The position numbers and the translations under genes are program-made. From assembly GCF_000416965.1 (NCBI RefSeq), contig NZ_ATCL01000014.1, forward strand, positions 62,001-126,000: 64,000 bases of DNA, in the 5' to 3' direction. Origin of the DNA: Exiguobacterium chiriqhucha RW-2. GTDB lineage: Bacteria > Bacillota > Bacilli > Exiguobacteriales > Exiguobacteriaceae. Shown piece after piece: positions 8,334 to 18,067 of this stretch; the stretch's first letter is position 1, and every line of letters begins with the position of its first letter. The notes beneath the pieces are model-generated. The model did not search any database. It worked only from the letters and a program-made list of their open reading frames with translations, and was not told the DNA's origin.

Positions 8334-9812
8334 ATGCACATCCAGTTGAAGCGCATCCATAAGTCGTTTGGTCCGGTCAGTGTATTGAAAGGCGTCGACT
8401 TCGAATTGTTACCCGGCGAAATTCATGCGTTGATGGGAGAAAACGGGGCCGGTAAATCGACACTCATGAAAGTGATGACCGGGCTGCATCCGCTCGATGA
8501 AGGGGAAGTCGTCATCGATGGAGCTGTTCGGCAGTTCAAACATCCAAAAGAAGCCGAGCGAGCCGGTATCGCGTTCATCCATCAAGAGTTGAACATACTA
8601 CCGGAGCTGACCGTGATGGAAAACTTGTTTCTCGGACGGGAATTGACCGGTCCGTTCGGTGTCATCAAGCAGCAAGAGATGAAGCGTCGGGCGCGGGAGT
8701 ATTTGGCCGAGTTGAACGTGTTCATGGAAGTCGATCAGCTTGCCAAACAATTATCTGTCGGACAACAGCAGATGATCGAGATCGCCAAAGCGCTCATGAC
8801 GGATGCGAAAGTCATCGTCATGGACGAACCAACCGCCGCACTCACCGACCGCGAGATTCGAGCGCTGTTCTCGGTATCTCGGGCATTACGTGACCAAGGC
8901 GTGTCGATCATCTATATCTCGCACCGGATGGAAGAGATTTTTGAACTATGCGATCGCATCACGGTCCTCCGCGACGGCGTGTCGATTGGGACACATCGCA
9001 TCAATGAGACATCGTTCGAAGAAATCGTTAAAGAGATGGTCGGGCGAGAGATTGGGGAACGCTATCCGGATCGGAACGCTACGATTGGCGACGTCGTACT
9101 TGAAGTCGATGGATTGATAGGTAACCGGTTCCACAATGTCTCGTTTGATGTTCGGGCCGGTGAAATCGTCGGTTTCTCGGGACTCATGGGAGCTGGACGC
9201 ACCGAAGTGATGCGTGCCTTGTTCGGAGCCGACCGAGCCAAAGCAGGCATCGTCAAACTGAACGGAACCGAAATCCGAATCAAGCAACCGGCAGACGCCA
9301 TCCGACACGGCATCGCCTTCTTGACGGAAGACCGAAAAGGCGAAGGGTTATTGCTCGACTTCACGTTACGTGAGAACTTATCGCTGCCGACGCTCGAGAA
9401 ACGAGCGAAGGGGACCATCATCTCACGGCAAGCGGAAGAACAGTTCGCGGACGGTTATTTGAAAAAGCTGCGCGTCAAGCATCATTCGATGGAGCAGAAA
9501 GTGAAGTCGCTCTCGGGCGGGAACCAACAAAAAATCGTCCTCGGCAAATGGCTCGGCGCCGAGCCGGACGTCTTGATTCTTGATGAACCGACGCGTGGTG
9601 TCGATGTCGGGGCGAAAAAAGAGATTTATACAATCATGAGTGAGCTTGCTGAGTCGGGCGTCGCCATCATCATGGTGTCGTCGGATTTACCCGAGGTACT
9701 CGGGATGAGCGATCGGATTGTCGTCATGCGAGAAGGTGTCGTCACCGGAACGTTGGCAAAAGACGAGGCGACGCAAGAAAAAGTCATGACATATGCGACA
9801 GGAGGACAATGA
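8334..9812 (+). CDS. rbsA: Ribose ABC transporter, ATP-binding protein RbsA
   Basis: A 492-residue protein of two fused ABC domains that powers ribose import together with RbsC and RbsB. Domain 1 has Walker [10 protein letters not shown] (about residues 36-44), signature LSVGQQQ and Walker [12 protein letters not shown]. Domain 2 has a degenerate Walker A ([10 protein letters not shown]) and a good signature LSGGNQQK with [11 protein letters not shown], which is the usual asymmetry in RbsA/MglA proteins. AAGGAGG precedes the start, eleven bases after rbsD. Confidence 0.95.
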   Translation: MHIQLKRIHKSFGPVSVLKGVDFELLPGEIHALMGENGAGKSTLMKVMTGLHPLDEGEVVIDGAVRQFKHPKEAERAGIAFIHQELNILPELTVMENLFLGRELTGPFGVIKQQEMKRRAREYLAELNVFMEVDQLAKQLSVGQQQMIEIAKALMTDAKVIVMDEPTAALTDREIRALFSVSRALRDQGVSIIYISHRMEEIFELCDRITVLRDGVSIGTHRINETSFEEIVKEMVGREIGERYPDRNATIGDVVLEVDGLIGNRFHNVSFDVRAGEIVGFSGLMGAGRTEVMRALFGADRAKAGIVKLNGTEIRIKQPADAIRHGIAFLTEDRKGEGLLLDFTLRENLSLPTLEKRAKGTIISRQAEEQFADGYLKKLRVKHHSMEQKVKSLSGGNQQKIVLGKWLGAEPDVLILDEPTRGVDVGAKKEIYTIMSELAESGVAIIMVSSDLPEVLGMSDRIVVMREGVVTGTLAKDEATQEKVMTYATGGQ

Positions 9813-9813
9813 T

Positions 9814-10779
9814 ATGGAATTGAAAGCAGCGACTGCATTAGGTCGACCGCAAAAGCTCGGTTGGGGACAAAAACTCGGACCGTTATTCGGATTGCTCGCC
9901 ATCATCGTTGTGGTGACAGCGCTCGAACCAGGTTTTCTCTCGTTGAACAACATCTTTAACGTCCTACGCCAAGTGTCCATCAACGCCTTGATTGCGTTCG
10001 GGATGACGTTCGTCATTTTGACAGGCGGTATCGACTTATCGGTCGGTTCGATTCTCGCCTTGTCTTCGGCGTTCGTCGCCGGCATGATGGTCGATGGACA
10101 ACATGCGGTCATGGCGATCGCACTCGGATTGATCGCCGGTGCTGTGCTCGGTGCGTTCAACGGCGCCGTCATCACATACGGGAAAGTCGCACCGTTCATT
10201 GCGACGCTCGCGACGATGACGATTTATCGGGGTTTGACGCTCGTCTATACGGACGGTCGTCCGATTACCGGGTTAGGCGACTCGACGTGGTTCGAACTGC
10301 TCGGACGCGGTTACTTCTGGATCATCCCGGTGCCAGCCGTGACGATGTTGATCGCTTTCGGTGTGTTGTACTTCATTTTGAAAAAGACGACGTTCGGTCG
10401 TCATACGTACGCGATTGGCGGCAACGAGGAAGCCGCCAAACTGATGGGCATCGGGGTCAACAAAGTCAAAGTCTTGATTTACTCGTTGTCAGGTACGTTA
10501 GCGGCACTTGCCGGCATCATTTTAACATCGCGTCTCAACTCGGCCCAACCGACGGCCGGGACGTCTTATGAACTTGACGCCATCGCAGCTGTCGTTCTCG
10601 GGGGAACGAGTCTTGCGGGTGGACGAGGCTGGATTGTCGGGACGCTCATTGGGGCGCTTATTATCGGAACGTTGAACAACGGCTTGAACCTTCTCGGCGT
10701 CTCATCATTTTTCCAACTCGTCGTCAAAGGGGCCGTCATTTTATTCGCAGTATTGCTCGATCGAAAACAAAACGCTTAA
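9814..10779 (+). CDS. rbsC: Ribose ABC transporter permease RbsC
   Basis: This 321-residue, very hydrophobic protein is the membrane channel of the ribose importer. It has 8-10 predicted helices and the conserved segments FVILTGGIDLSVGSILALSS (about residues 62-81), FNGAVITYGKVAPFIATLAT and VVLGGTSLAGGRG. The ATG at 9814 follows an AGGAGG by seven bases; the longer frame from 9793 runs into rbsA and lacks a site. Its start follows the rbsA stop directly. Confidence 0.95.
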   Translation: MELKAATALGRPQKLGWGQKLGPLFGLLAIIVVVTALEPGFLSLNNIFNVLRQVSINALIAFGMTFVILTGGIDLSVGSILALSSAFVAGMMVDGQHAVMAIALGLIAGAVLGAFNGAVITYGKVAPFIATLATMTIYRGLTLVYTDGRPITGLGDSTWFELLGRGYFWIIPVPAVTMLIAFGVLYFILKKTTFGRHTYAIGGNEEAAKLMGIGVNKVKVLIYSLSGTLAALAGIILTSRLNSAQPTAGTSYELDAIAAVVLGGTSLAGGRGWIVGTLIGALIIGTLNNGLNLLGVSSFFQLVVKGAVILFAVLLDRKQNA

Positions 10780-10802
10780 TCATCGAAAGGGGAAAACAGG
10801 AG

Positions 10803-11714
10803 ATGAAAAAATGGACAGCTTGGCTACTCGTATTGACAATGGTCGTCATGGCAGCTTGTTCGACGGAACAACCGGGGACAAGTTCGGAGCAAGAGACAAA
10901 AGACGGGGACTTCAAAATCGGGCTCTCGATTTCGACACTAAACAACCCGTTCTTCGTCGCGTTGAAAGACGGTGCGGAAGAGCAAGCAACTGAACTAGAT
11001 GCGACACTTACGGTGGCCGATGCGCAAAATGATGCAGCCAAACAAGTGAGCGACGTCGAAGACATGATTCAAAAAGGGATGGACTTGATTCTCATCAACC
11101 CGACGGATTCGGAAGCAGTCGGTGCAGCCGTTCAAAGTGCGAACGATGCGGGCATCCCGGTCATCACAGTCGACCGTAACGCCGAGTCAGGCGACGTGGT
11201 CGCGCACGTGGCGTCAGATAACGTCGCTGGTGGGAAGCTCGCAGGTGAATATATGGTCGAACTCGTCGGTGAAGGCGGGAAAGTCGTCGAGCTCGAAGGC
11301 ATTCCAGGAGCGTCAGCCACGCGTGACCGTGGTCAAGGGTTCAACGAAGCGATTGACGGAAAACTTGACGTCGTTGCCAAACAGTCGGCTAACTTTGACC
11401 GGGCCCAAGGGTTGACGGTCATGGAGAACATCCTACAAGACAATAAAGACATCGTCGCGGTATTCGCTCATAACGATGAGATGGCGCTCGGTGCCGTTCA
11501 AGCGTTGAACAGTGCTGGCTTGAACGATGTCAAAGTCATCGGCTTTGATGCGACGGATGATGCCGTCAAGGCGGTCGAAGACGGAACGATGGCCGCGACG
11601 GTCGCGCAGAAACCGACGGAGATTGGAAAACTCGGTGTCGAGGCTGCTGTGAACCACTTAAAAGGGGAGACAGTGGAAGAGAACATCCCGGTCGACCTCG
11701 AATTGATTAAATAA
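10803..11714 (+). CDS. rbsB: Ribose-binding lipoprotein RbsB
   Basis: The extracellular ribose receptor. The 303-residue protein has a lipoprotein signal peptide (MKKWTAWLLV start, lipobox MAAC with Cys at about residue 19), a Ser/Glu-rich spacer and a periplasmic-binding fold: LSISTLNNPFFVALKDGAEE (about 39-58), LILINPTDSEAVG, and GFDATDDAVKAVEDGTMAAT near the C-terminus. It closes the rbsRKDACB operon and is followed by a strong terminator. Confidence 0.95.
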   Translation: MKKWTAWLLVLTMVVMAACSTEQPGTSSEQETKDGDFKIGLSISTLNNPFFVALKDGAEEQATELDATLTVADAQNDAAKQVSDVEDMIQKGMDLILINPTDSEAVGAAVQSANDAGIPVITVDRNAESGDVVAHVASDNVAGGKLAGEYMVELVGEGGKVVELEGIPGASATRDRGQGFNEAIDGKLDVVAKQSANFDRAQGLTVMENILQDNKDIVAVFAHNDEMALGAVQALNSAGLNDVKVIGFDATDDAVKAVEDGTMAATVAQKPTEIGKLGVEAAVNHLKGETVEENIPVDLELIK

Positions 11715-11719
11715 TATGA

Positions 11720-11754
11720 ACAGCCGACGCATTCGAGGTGCGTCGGCTGTTTTT
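11720..11754 (+). terminator. Terminator of the ribose operon
   Basis: ACAGCCGACGC and GCGTCGGCTGT form an 11-bp stem with a nine-base loop followed by TTTTT. The convergent GH4 gene stops inside its T-run. Confidence 0.92.
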
Positions 11755-13150
11755 ATGCTTGATGAATAGGTTGGAGTGCTTGAACGACTTCGTCTTTGAT
11801 CGTGACGCCGCTCGCTTCGAGTTCAGCGATTTTATCGGCGAACTGCGGCAAGTACGCTTTGTGGGCGATGAGCAGTTCATCGAGCACCCGTTTCGCGGTC
11901 TCGCCGCTCGGGATGAGCGGATTGATGATGAACGCTTGAAGGGCGAGTCCGTAGTCACCGGTCACGGCCGCTTCTTCGACGCACAGCTCCATGTTCTTCA
12001 TGACTTGGAGCCATCCTTTTTCAGCCGGGGCGAGCGCGCCGAATGCGATTGGTTTCGCGCCGGTCGCACCGATATAGGCCGATACTTCGACGACATCGTC
12101 CGGGGCGAGATCAGGGACGGCCCCGTTGTTCTTCGTCGAGACGACGATATGTGTGTTCTTATTGGCGTAAATCGAGGCGATCGTTTCACACGCCGCATCC
12201 GAGTAGTGGGCACCGCCGCGTTTAGACAGTTGCTCCGGTTTATGGTCGAGGTTCGGGTCTTTATAGAGCTCGAACAGCTCGGCTTCCGTCTGCTTCACTT
12301 GCTCAGCCCGCGTGCCGACGGACGGGTCCCGATATTCCTCGAGCATGTGGGCGAGCATCTCTTCGGCACGATAGTAGTATCGGTGATAGCCGCAAGGAAT
12401 CAAATTCATCTGTTGCAGTTGTTCTTGGAAGAACGGCATGTCATGAATATTGGCGGGGATGCCGGAATCACCATCATACATCTTGTCGATGATGTCGCGT
12501 GTCACGTCTTGACCATGGACGTCATGAACCCGGTGCCAGTGGAAGTGGTTCAATCCGGCGAACGAGTAAATCAATTCTTCCGGTTTCTTGCCGATTAGTT
12601 CCGGTTCTGCCATCATCGCATTGACCGGCACGTTGCACAGTCCGATGACTTTGTCCCATTTGCCGTAACGGATGACCGCATCGGTCACCATTCCGCTCGG
12701 ATTCGTGAAGTTGACGAGCCAGGCGTCCGGACAGAGCTGTTTCATGTCTTCGACGATATCAAGGATGACAGGAATGGTACGGAACGCCTTCAAGATGCCG
12801 CCGGCCCCGTTCGTCTCTTGGCCGACCATACCGTACGAGAGCGGGATTCGTTCGTCTTTGATGCGGGCGTCGAGCAAACCGACACGGAACTGGGTCGTGA
12901 CAAAGTCGGCGTCTTGTAACGCTTCTCGACGATCGAGCGTCATGTGGACTTTGACGTCATACGGAGAAGCGTCCCACATCCGCTGCGCCATCTGTCCGAC
13001 GATGTCGAGTTTGTCTTGGCCGGCTTCGATATCGACGAGCCAAATCTCACGGATGGGTAACTCTTCGTAACGCTTGATGAACCCTTCCATCAATTCTGGT
13101 GTGTAGCTGCTGCCGCCCCCGATGGTGACGAGCTTGATTCCGGTTGTCAT
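11753..13150 (-). CDS. GH4-family 6-phospho-glycosidase (6-phospho-beta-glucosidase-like)
   Basis: GH4 enzymes hydrolyse phosphorylated disaccharides by an NAD- and metal-dependent redox mechanism. The 465-residue protein begins with the NAD-binding motif TIGGGSSYTPEL (about residues 8-19) and contains VNFTNPSGMVTDAV (about 146-159) and the metal-ligand segment GLCNVPV (about 171-177), as in LicH/CelF-type 6-phospho-beta-glucosidases. No PTS permease adjoins it, so its substrate must be imported by a system elsewhere. The divergent RpiR-type gene is the likely regulator. The exact sugar is not determined. Confidence 0.9.
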   Translation of the reverse strand: MTTGIKLVTIGGGSSYTPELMEGFIKRYEELPIREIWLVDIEAGQDKLDIVGQMAQRMWDASPYDVKVHMTLDRREALQDADFVTTQFRVGLLDARIKDERIPLSYGMVGQETNGAGGILKAFRTIPVILDIVEDMKQLCPDAWLVNFTNPSGMVTDAVIRYGKWDKVIGLCNVPVNAMMAEPELIGKKPEELIYSFAGLNHFHWHRVHDVHGQDVTRDIIDKMYDGDSGIPANIHDMPFFQEQLQQMNLIPCGYHRYYYRAEEMLAHMLEEYRDPSVGTRAEQVKQTEAELFELYKDPNLDHKPEQLSKRGGAHYSDAACETIASIYANKNTHIVVSTKNNGAVPDLAPDDVVEVSAYIGATGAKPIAFGALAPAEKGWLQVMKNMELCVEEAAVTGDYGLALQAFIINPLIPSGETAKRVLDELLIAHKAYLPQFADKIAELEASGVTIKDEVVQALQPIHQA

Positions 13151-13282
13151 TTCAATCTCCTCCTCATTTGTTCACAAAAAATTTCTGGATGTGTAAATAT
13201 ATTTGCTGGCTGAATGCAACTTCTCATGTCCATTTCAGTATAAAATAAAGAAAAATGAACACAATAGATTTACAGACAACTC

Positions 13283-13296
13283 CGAAAGCGTTTACA
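13283..13296 (+). promoter_or_regulatory. cre-like site between GH4 gene and RpiR regulator
   Basis: CGAAAGCGTTTACA matches the CcpA cre consensus at 13 of 14 positions. It lies in the 200-bp divergent intergenic region, 58-71 bases before the RpiR start, and could control either direction. Confidence 0.55.
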
Positions 13297-13353
13297 AAAT
13301 AAAACACATATATACTTATTTTTGTGAATTCAATTTACGAGAGGAGACCGGAC

Positions 13354-14223
13354 ATGCTATTGACCGAGAAAATGAAACAAGACCTGTTCTCTAAATCGGA
13401 ACGGACCGTCATCGACTATTTGTTCGCCGAACGGGAGCGAATCCACGACAAGACGATGAAACAAATCGCCGAGGTGACGTATACACACCCGTCGATATTA
13501 AGTCGTATCGCCATGAAATTGGAGTTTGCGGGTTGGCTCGAGTTGAAGGAACAGTTTTTGGAAGAAATCGAGTATTTAAATCGTCACTTCTCGGATATCG
13601 ATGCCAATGAGCCATTCTCACCCAAGGACAACTTGATGGTCGTGGCGAACAAGCTGGCGGCGCTCAAGCAGATGACGATTGAGGATACGCTGTCGTTGCT
13701 CGATCACGAGGCGTTCGAGCAGGCCGTAACGATGTTATGTGAGGCGCGGCACATCAAAGTCTTTTCTGTCATCCATAATTTGTTGCTCTGTCACGACTTC
13801 AAGTCAAAGATGAACCGAATCGGCAAGCAAGTCAGTCTCTGCGAATTCGACGCCGAGTTCGAAGCGGCCAACTCGGACGAAACGACGTGCGCGCTCCTGA
13901 TCTCATATACGGGGGAAAGTGATTATACGGTCGGGCTTATTCCTTACTTAAAGAAACAACGTGTGCCGGTGCTCGCCTTAACGAGTCTCGGAGAGAACGC
14001 GATCTCGCATCAGGCCGACTGCACGCTCCGTTTGACGACCCGTGAGCGCCTCTACTCGAAAATTGGGAGCTTCACGACGAACGATTCGATTCATTGTCTG
14101 CTCGACCTGTTGTACGCTGGTGTGTTCTCGAAAGACTATGAGGCGAACATGGCTTACAAAGTGCAAATCTCGAAACGGTTCGATCATCGTAAAAGTTCGA
14201 GTGAAGTCATGCAGGAAGACTGA
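13354..14223 (+). CDS. MurR/RpiR-family transcriptional regulator
   Basis: The 289-residue protein has an N-terminal RpiR helix-turn-helix (SERTVIDYLFAERERIH, then MKQIAEVTYTHPSILSRIAM, about residues 13-60) and a C-terminal SIS sugar-phosphate-binding domain (ALLISYTGESDYTVGLIPYL, about 186-205). Such proteins sense phosphosugars. I chose ATG 13354, which follows GAGGAG; the upstream ATG at 13324 has no site. Its divergence from the GH4 phospho-glycosidase gene suggests that it controls that gene. Confidence 0.88.
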   Translation: MLLTEKMKQDLFSKSERTVIDYLFAERERIHDKTMKQIAEVTYTHPSILSRIAMKLEFAGWLELKEQFLEEIEYLNRHFSDIDANEPFSPKDNLMVVANKLAALKQMTIEDTLSLLDHEAFEQAVTMLCEARHIKVFSVIHNLLLCHDFKSKMNRIGKQVSLCEFDAEFEAANSDETTCALLISYTGESDYTVGLIPYLKKQRVPVLALTSLGENAISHQADCTLRLTTRERLYSKIGSFTTNDSIHCLLDLLYAGVFSKDYEANMAYKVQISKRFDHRKSSSEVMQED

Positions 14224-14224
14224 A

Positions 14225-14250
14225 AACACCCCTTCAAGCGAAGGGGTGTT
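14225..14250. terminator. Bidirectional terminator
   Basis: AACACCCCTT and AAGGGGTGTT pair around a six-base loop between the convergent RpiR and kynB genes. Short T-rich or A-rich tracts flank both sides. Confidence 0.8.
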
Positions 14251-14253
14251 TGT

Positions 14254-14877
14254 TCAATCGAGCGAACGCAAGAGCGCGCGCACCGGACTGCCATCTCCTT
14301 TGACGATTGGGAGCGGCACGGCGTTCAATTCGTAATCACCAGGGGCGATATGGTCGAGGACAAGTCCTTCGAGAATATGGACCCCGTTCCGGGCGAGCGC
14401 ATGATGCGCCGCCATCTCTTTACTGTCGATTGCGTCGACTGACGGCAGATCGAGACCGATCAAGTAAATCCCAAGTTCGCCGAGCCGGTCGGCGAGTGAA
14501 GGTGTGAGTTCAGGGATATGGCTCGGGAACTCCTGCTTATTCGGCCAGCCGTCCGTCTTTAAAATTAATCGTTCGACGCCGGTCAAGTCAAAGCCGTCCA
14601 AGTCCGTCGCCTCGATTCGTTCGCGGCCAGGGAGATGGATGACTCGGGCCGGGCCGATATAGAGACCGGGATCAAGGTCGATGACGCGCTGTCCGGCGTC
14701 GTCGAAATGGAACGGGGCATCGATGTGCGTGCCTGTATGAAGGCTCATCGTCACTTTCCCGACATTGACCGAACCGCTGTCGGCCATCGGCCAAGCGATT
14801 TCGTAACGGAACGCCGTGTCACCTGGCCATGTCGTGATGGAATCTTCGAGCGGTTGCGAAACATCAATCCATGTCAT
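14254..14877 (-). CDS. kynB: Kynurenine formamidase KynB
   Basis: KynB hydrolyses N-formylkynurenine to kynurenine and formate. The 207-residue protein belongs to the metal-dependent cyclase family; the signature HTGTHIDAPFHF (about residues 46-57) supplies metal ligands. The ATG at 14877 follows GAGGAGG. It is the third gene of kynU-kynA-kynB, beginning 15 bases after the kynA stop, so all enzymes from tryptophan to anthranilate are made together. Confidence 0.93.
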   Translation of the reverse strand: MTWIDVSQPLEDSITTWPGDTAFRYEIAWPMADSGSVNVGKVTMSLHTGTHIDAPFHFDDAGQRVIDLDPGLYIGPARVIHLPGRERIEATDLDGFDLTGVERLILKTDGWPNKQEFPSHIPELTPSLADRLGELGIYLIGLDLPSVDAIDSKEMAAHHALARNGVHILEGLVLDHIAPGDYELNAVPLPIVKGDGSPVRALLRSLD

Positions 14878-14891
14878 CGTGTTCGTCCTCC

Positions 14892-15731
14892 TCACAGTTT
14901 TGTCCGGACGGTCCAAAGTTCAGGGAAGAAGCGATGGTCGAGGACGCGTCGCAAATAGTTGACGCCGGACGAGCCGCCGGTTCCCATCTTTTGACCGATA
15001 ATTCGCTCGACCGTGCTCATATGGTTGAAGCGCCACATCTGTTGCTGGCTGCCGATATCGAGCAGTTTCTCTCCGAGCTCATACAAGTCCCAATATTTGT
15101 CCACGTCCCGGTACACCTCGGCCCAAGCCGTTTCGACGCTTTCGTTCCATTCCCAGTCTTTCGTGACATCCCGGTTGAGCACGGTGTCATCGATGGCGAG
15201 ACCACGGCGATGCATTGCGCGGACGGTCATGTCATAGATGCTCGGTGCCTGTAGCGACGATTCGAGAAGCGGGTATAGCTTCTCATCATGGGCGTACACA
15301 CTGAGTGTGCGCGCGTTCTTAAAGCCGAGGGCGAACTCGATTTGGCGGTTCTGGTACGATTGGAAGCCAGAAGACGAACCGAGTTTGTCGCGGAACTCCA
15401 AATATTCAGCCGGGGTCAACGTCGCGAGGACGCTCCACGACTGGATGAGCTGTTGTTGAATCTTCGAGACACGGGCGAGCATCTTGAACGAACGCTCGAG
15501 CTCTCCCGTCTCGATGGCGGTCACGGCCGCCGTCAGTTCATGCAAAATCAATTTCATCCAGAGCTCACTCGTCTGATGGATGATGATGAACAGCATCTCG
15601 TCATGATGATCCGATAAGCGGTGCTGACTCGATAAAATCGGGTCGAGTTGTAAATAGTCACCGTATGACATGTCTTTTGAAAAGTCTGTCTGAATCGATT
15701 GCTCGACTTTATGTTCAATCCGTTCACTCAT
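14892..15731 (-). CDS. kynA: Tryptophan 2,3-dioxygenase KynA
   Basis: A heme enzyme that opens the indole ring of tryptophan to give N-formylkynurenine. The 279-residue protein has normal length. It carries the substrate-base histidine in [14 protein letters not shown] (about residues 49-62), and the proximal heme histidine region [12 protein letters not shown] (about 237-248) followed by [10 protein letters not shown], which binds the ammonium and carboxylate groups of tryptophan. AAGGAG precedes the start. It lies between kynU and kynB. Confidence 0.95.
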   Translation of the reverse strand: MSERIEHKVEQSIQTDFSKDMSYGDYLQLDPILSSQHRLSDHHDEMLFIIIHQTSELWMKLILHELTAAVTAIETGELERSFKMLARVSKIQQQLIQSWSVLATLTPAEYLEFRDKLGSSSGFQSYQNRQIEFALGFKNARTLSVYAHDEKLYPLLESSLQAPSIYDMTVRAMHRRGLAIDDTVLNRDVTKDWEWNESVETAWAEVYRDVDKYWDLYELGEKLLDIGSQQQMWRFNHMSTVERIIGQKMGTGGSSGVNYLRRVLDHRFFPELWTVRTKL

Positions 15732-15742
15732 ATCGATTCTCC

Positions 15743-17020
15743 TTAGGCCACGACTTCGCGGACGTTCTCGAACGCCTCGTATTCTTTGTTTTCCATAATT
15801 GTCTGTAACGTCATCACGACATCATACACATCGGTGAACGTGTTGTAGAGCGCGACCGGTGCGAGTCGGATGATGTTCGGGGCCCGGAAATCCGGAATGA
15901 CGCGATGTTGTTTGAGCGCTTTACAGATGCGGGCCGCCTCCGGATGCTCGAGGCTCAAATGGGCACCGCGTTGCGTCTCGTTGCGCGGGCTGCCGATGAC
16001 GAATCCGTATGGGGCGAGCACCTCATCAATTAATGCAGTCATATACGTCGTCAAAGCGAGTGATTTCTCACGGATGGCGTCCATCCCGACCTCGTTGAAC
16101 ATCTCGAGGGCACCAAGTTGCGGGGCCAGGCTCAAGACGTGCGGTGTCCCGATTTGGAACGCTCCGGCGTCATCGGCCGGCGTCATCGTGTGATCCATAT
16201 CGAACTGTTTATCTTTGCGTGAACCGAACCAACCGGCCAGGCCAGGTGTCGTCCCGAAATGACGTTCATGGACGAACAGGCCGCCGACACTGCCCGGTCC
16301 GCCGTTCAAATGTTTATAGTTGCACCAGTAGGCAAAATCGACGCCCCAGTCGTGGAATGCGTGTGGGATGGCGCCGACCGAATGGCAGGCGTCAAAGCCG
16401 ATCAAGATATCCCGTTCATGCGCCGCCTTGGCGAGACGGGCCATATCGAGAATTTGTCCGCTGCGATAGAGGACGGTCGGCAAGACGATCAAAGCGATCT
16501 CGTCCGTCATCGCTGCGATGATGTCTTCTTCCTTCAAATAGCGTCCGTCTGGGCTCGAGACTTGAACCAAATGTTCGCTCGGGTCGAGTCCACGGAGCTC
16601 GAGTTGACTCTTCAAGGCGTAGATGTCAGATGGGAAGGTGAGAGTGTCGGCTAAAATCTTCGTCCGCTTGCCTTCCGGTTTAAAGAATGAGGCGACGAGT
16701 TGGTGCAAGTTGACCGTCGTCGACCCGGTGACCATCACTTCTTCGGCTCTGGCTCCGACGAGCGGGGCGTTAAGTGCGGCTAATTGTTCCGATAAGTTGA
16801 ACCATGGGTGGCGTCCCGACATCCACCCATCAATCCCGAGCTCTTTCCAATCGCTCAGTGATTCGAGTAACGTCCGTTCGGCCCGTTTCGATAACAGGCC
16901 GAGCGAGTTACCGTCCATATAAATGCCGTCTTGCGGCAAATAAAATTCTCCCCGGTATGGTGCGAGCGAGTCGCTGGCGTCGCGTGTTTCTGCGTACGCC
17001 CGTGTGAAATCTTGAGCCAC
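15743..17020 (-). CDS. kynU: Kynureninase KynU
   Basis: A PLP enzyme that cleaves kynurenine to anthranilate and alanine. The 425-residue protein has normal length; the Schiff-base lysine is in [15 protein letters not shown] (about residue 234) and the cofactor-binding [11 protein letters not shown] precedes it. I chose GTG 17020, which follows AAAGGGGG; an ATG four bases upstream is out of frame. It heads the operon. No anthranilate-degrading genes adjoin it, so anthranilate may feed biosynthesis or be exported. Confidence 0.94.
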   Translation of the reverse strand: MAQDFTRAYAETRDASDSLAPYRGEFYLPQDGIYMDGNSLGLLSKRAERTLLESLSDWKELGIDGWMSGRHPWFNLSEQLAALNAPLVGARAEEVMVTGSTTVNLHQLVASFFKPEGKRTKILADTLTFPSDIYALKSQLELRGLDPSEHLVQVSSPDGRYLKEEDIIAAMTDEIALIVLPTVLYRSGQILDMARLAKAAHERDILIGFDACHSVGAIPHAFHDWGVDFAYWCNYKHLNGGPGSVGGLFVHERHFGTTPGLAGWFGSRKDKQFDMDHTMTPADDAGAFQIGTPHVLSLAPQLGALEMFNEVGMDAIREKSLALTTYMTALIDEVLAPYGFVIGSPRNETQRGAHLSLEHPEAARICKALKQHRVIPDFRAPNIIRLAPVALYNTFTDVYDVVMTLQTIMENKEYEAFENVREVVA

Positions 17021-17043
17021 ATTATTTCCCCCTTTGACTTGCG

Positions 17044-17087
17044 TGTCATGCTGACAAAAGCGTAGCAATCAGGGCATGGCGTGTCAA
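17044..17087 (-). promoter_or_regulatory. kyn operon promoter with inverted repeat
   Basis: On the minus strand TTGACA (17087-17082) and TACGCT (17064-17059) are 17 bases apart. Just downstream, the inverted repeat TGTCA-TGC-TGACA (17044-17056) covers the expected start region. It could be an operator, but no regulator gene for it lies nearby. Confidence 0.65.
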
Positions 17088-17212
17088 CACGAATGACCGC
17101 AGTTCGGGCATGGTTCGCACGTGCTTCTCGCGCGTGTATATGTGATGATGAAATGGAGAGAGTCAATCTGAGGGAATTGGGTGATCAGACCCACGTGAAA
17201 GGAGAAGAGGAC

Positions 17213-18067
17213 ATGAAACTAATTGCCATCGATTTAGACGGGACGCTATTATCTCGGACAGGTGTCATCACGGAGGCGAACCAAGAGGCGATTCGCCGGC
17301 GTCAGGCCAAAGGGGATTTGGTCTCGATTTCTTCCGGGCGTTCGATTCATGATATTGAGGAACTGTTGAAGCGGAGCGACTTGTCGTGCCCGATTTTGTC
17401 AGGGAACGGCGCGATCGCCTTCTATGAAAATGAGCGGATTTATTACCATGCGCTCCCGAAAGATGTCGTGCAAGAATTGTGGGATGTGGCCCACGAGCAC
17501 GGGGCGTACGTTGAATTTTATACAAATGCCGGAGTAAAAGTACTTCGTTCGGGCACCGATTTGTTGAAGGGTGAGTTGGACGAGGTGTTGCCACATGATC
17601 AATCGTTCACACGAGAGTGGGGCGAGCGGGAGATCGAGATTCAAAACGAACAATTCGGGTTGACATACGTCGATGCGATTGAGGACATCGACTTCGAGGC
17701 CGACGAAGTGTATAAAGTGTTCGTCTATTCGTTCGACCGGCGCAAGCTGCATGAGCTCCGGAAATTGTATGAACCACGGACAGATATTTTAATCACGACG
17801 GCGGGCTGGACGAAGATTGAAATCGGTCATCCGAACGCAAGCAAAGGGATGGCGTTGACGCAGTTAGCGGAGCATCATGACATCCCGCAATCAGACATCG
17901 TGGCCATCGGTGACAACTTGAATGATATCTCGATGTTTGAAGTGGCGGAAACACGGATCGCGATGGGGAACGCCGTCGATCCGTTGAAAGACATCAGTAC
18001 CCATATCACGAAAGACGTCGAAGCGGACGGCGTCGCCTATGCGCTCGACCACTATATCGATAACTAA
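17213..18067 (+). CDS. Cof-type HAD-IIB phosphatase
   Basis: A 284-residue haloacid-dehalogenase-family hydrolase, probably acting on sugar phosphates or cofactors such as FMN or pyridoxal phosphate. Motif I is AIDLDGTLLS (about residues 4-13), motif II SISSGRS, motif III Lys near HPNASKGMAL, and motif IV VAIGDNLNDISMFEVA (about 226-241). The IIB cap lies between motifs II and III. ATG 17213 follows GAAAGGAGAAGAGG; the longer frame from 17081 has no site. No terminator follows within 500 bases, so its transcript may run through the structured region downstream. Confidence 0.9.
   Translation: MKLIAIDLDGTLLSRTGVITEANQEAIRRRQAKGDLVSISSGRSIHDIEELLKRSDLSCPILSGNGAIAFYENERIYYHALPKDVVQELWDVAHEHGAYVEFYTNAGVKVLRSGTDLLKGELDEVLPHDQSFTREWGEREIEIQNEQFGLTYVDAIEDIDFEADEVYKVFVYSFDRRKLHELRKLYEPRTDILITTAGWTKIEIGHPNASKGMALTQLAEHHDIPQSDIVAIGDNLNDISMFEVAETRIAMGNAVDPLKDISTHITKDVEADGVAYALDHYIDN

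Noticed and set aside
11738-12598. 286-residue plus-strand frame opposite the GH4 gene
   Set aside because: It is the reverse complement of a clear GH4 enzyme; long antisense frames are common in this G+C range.
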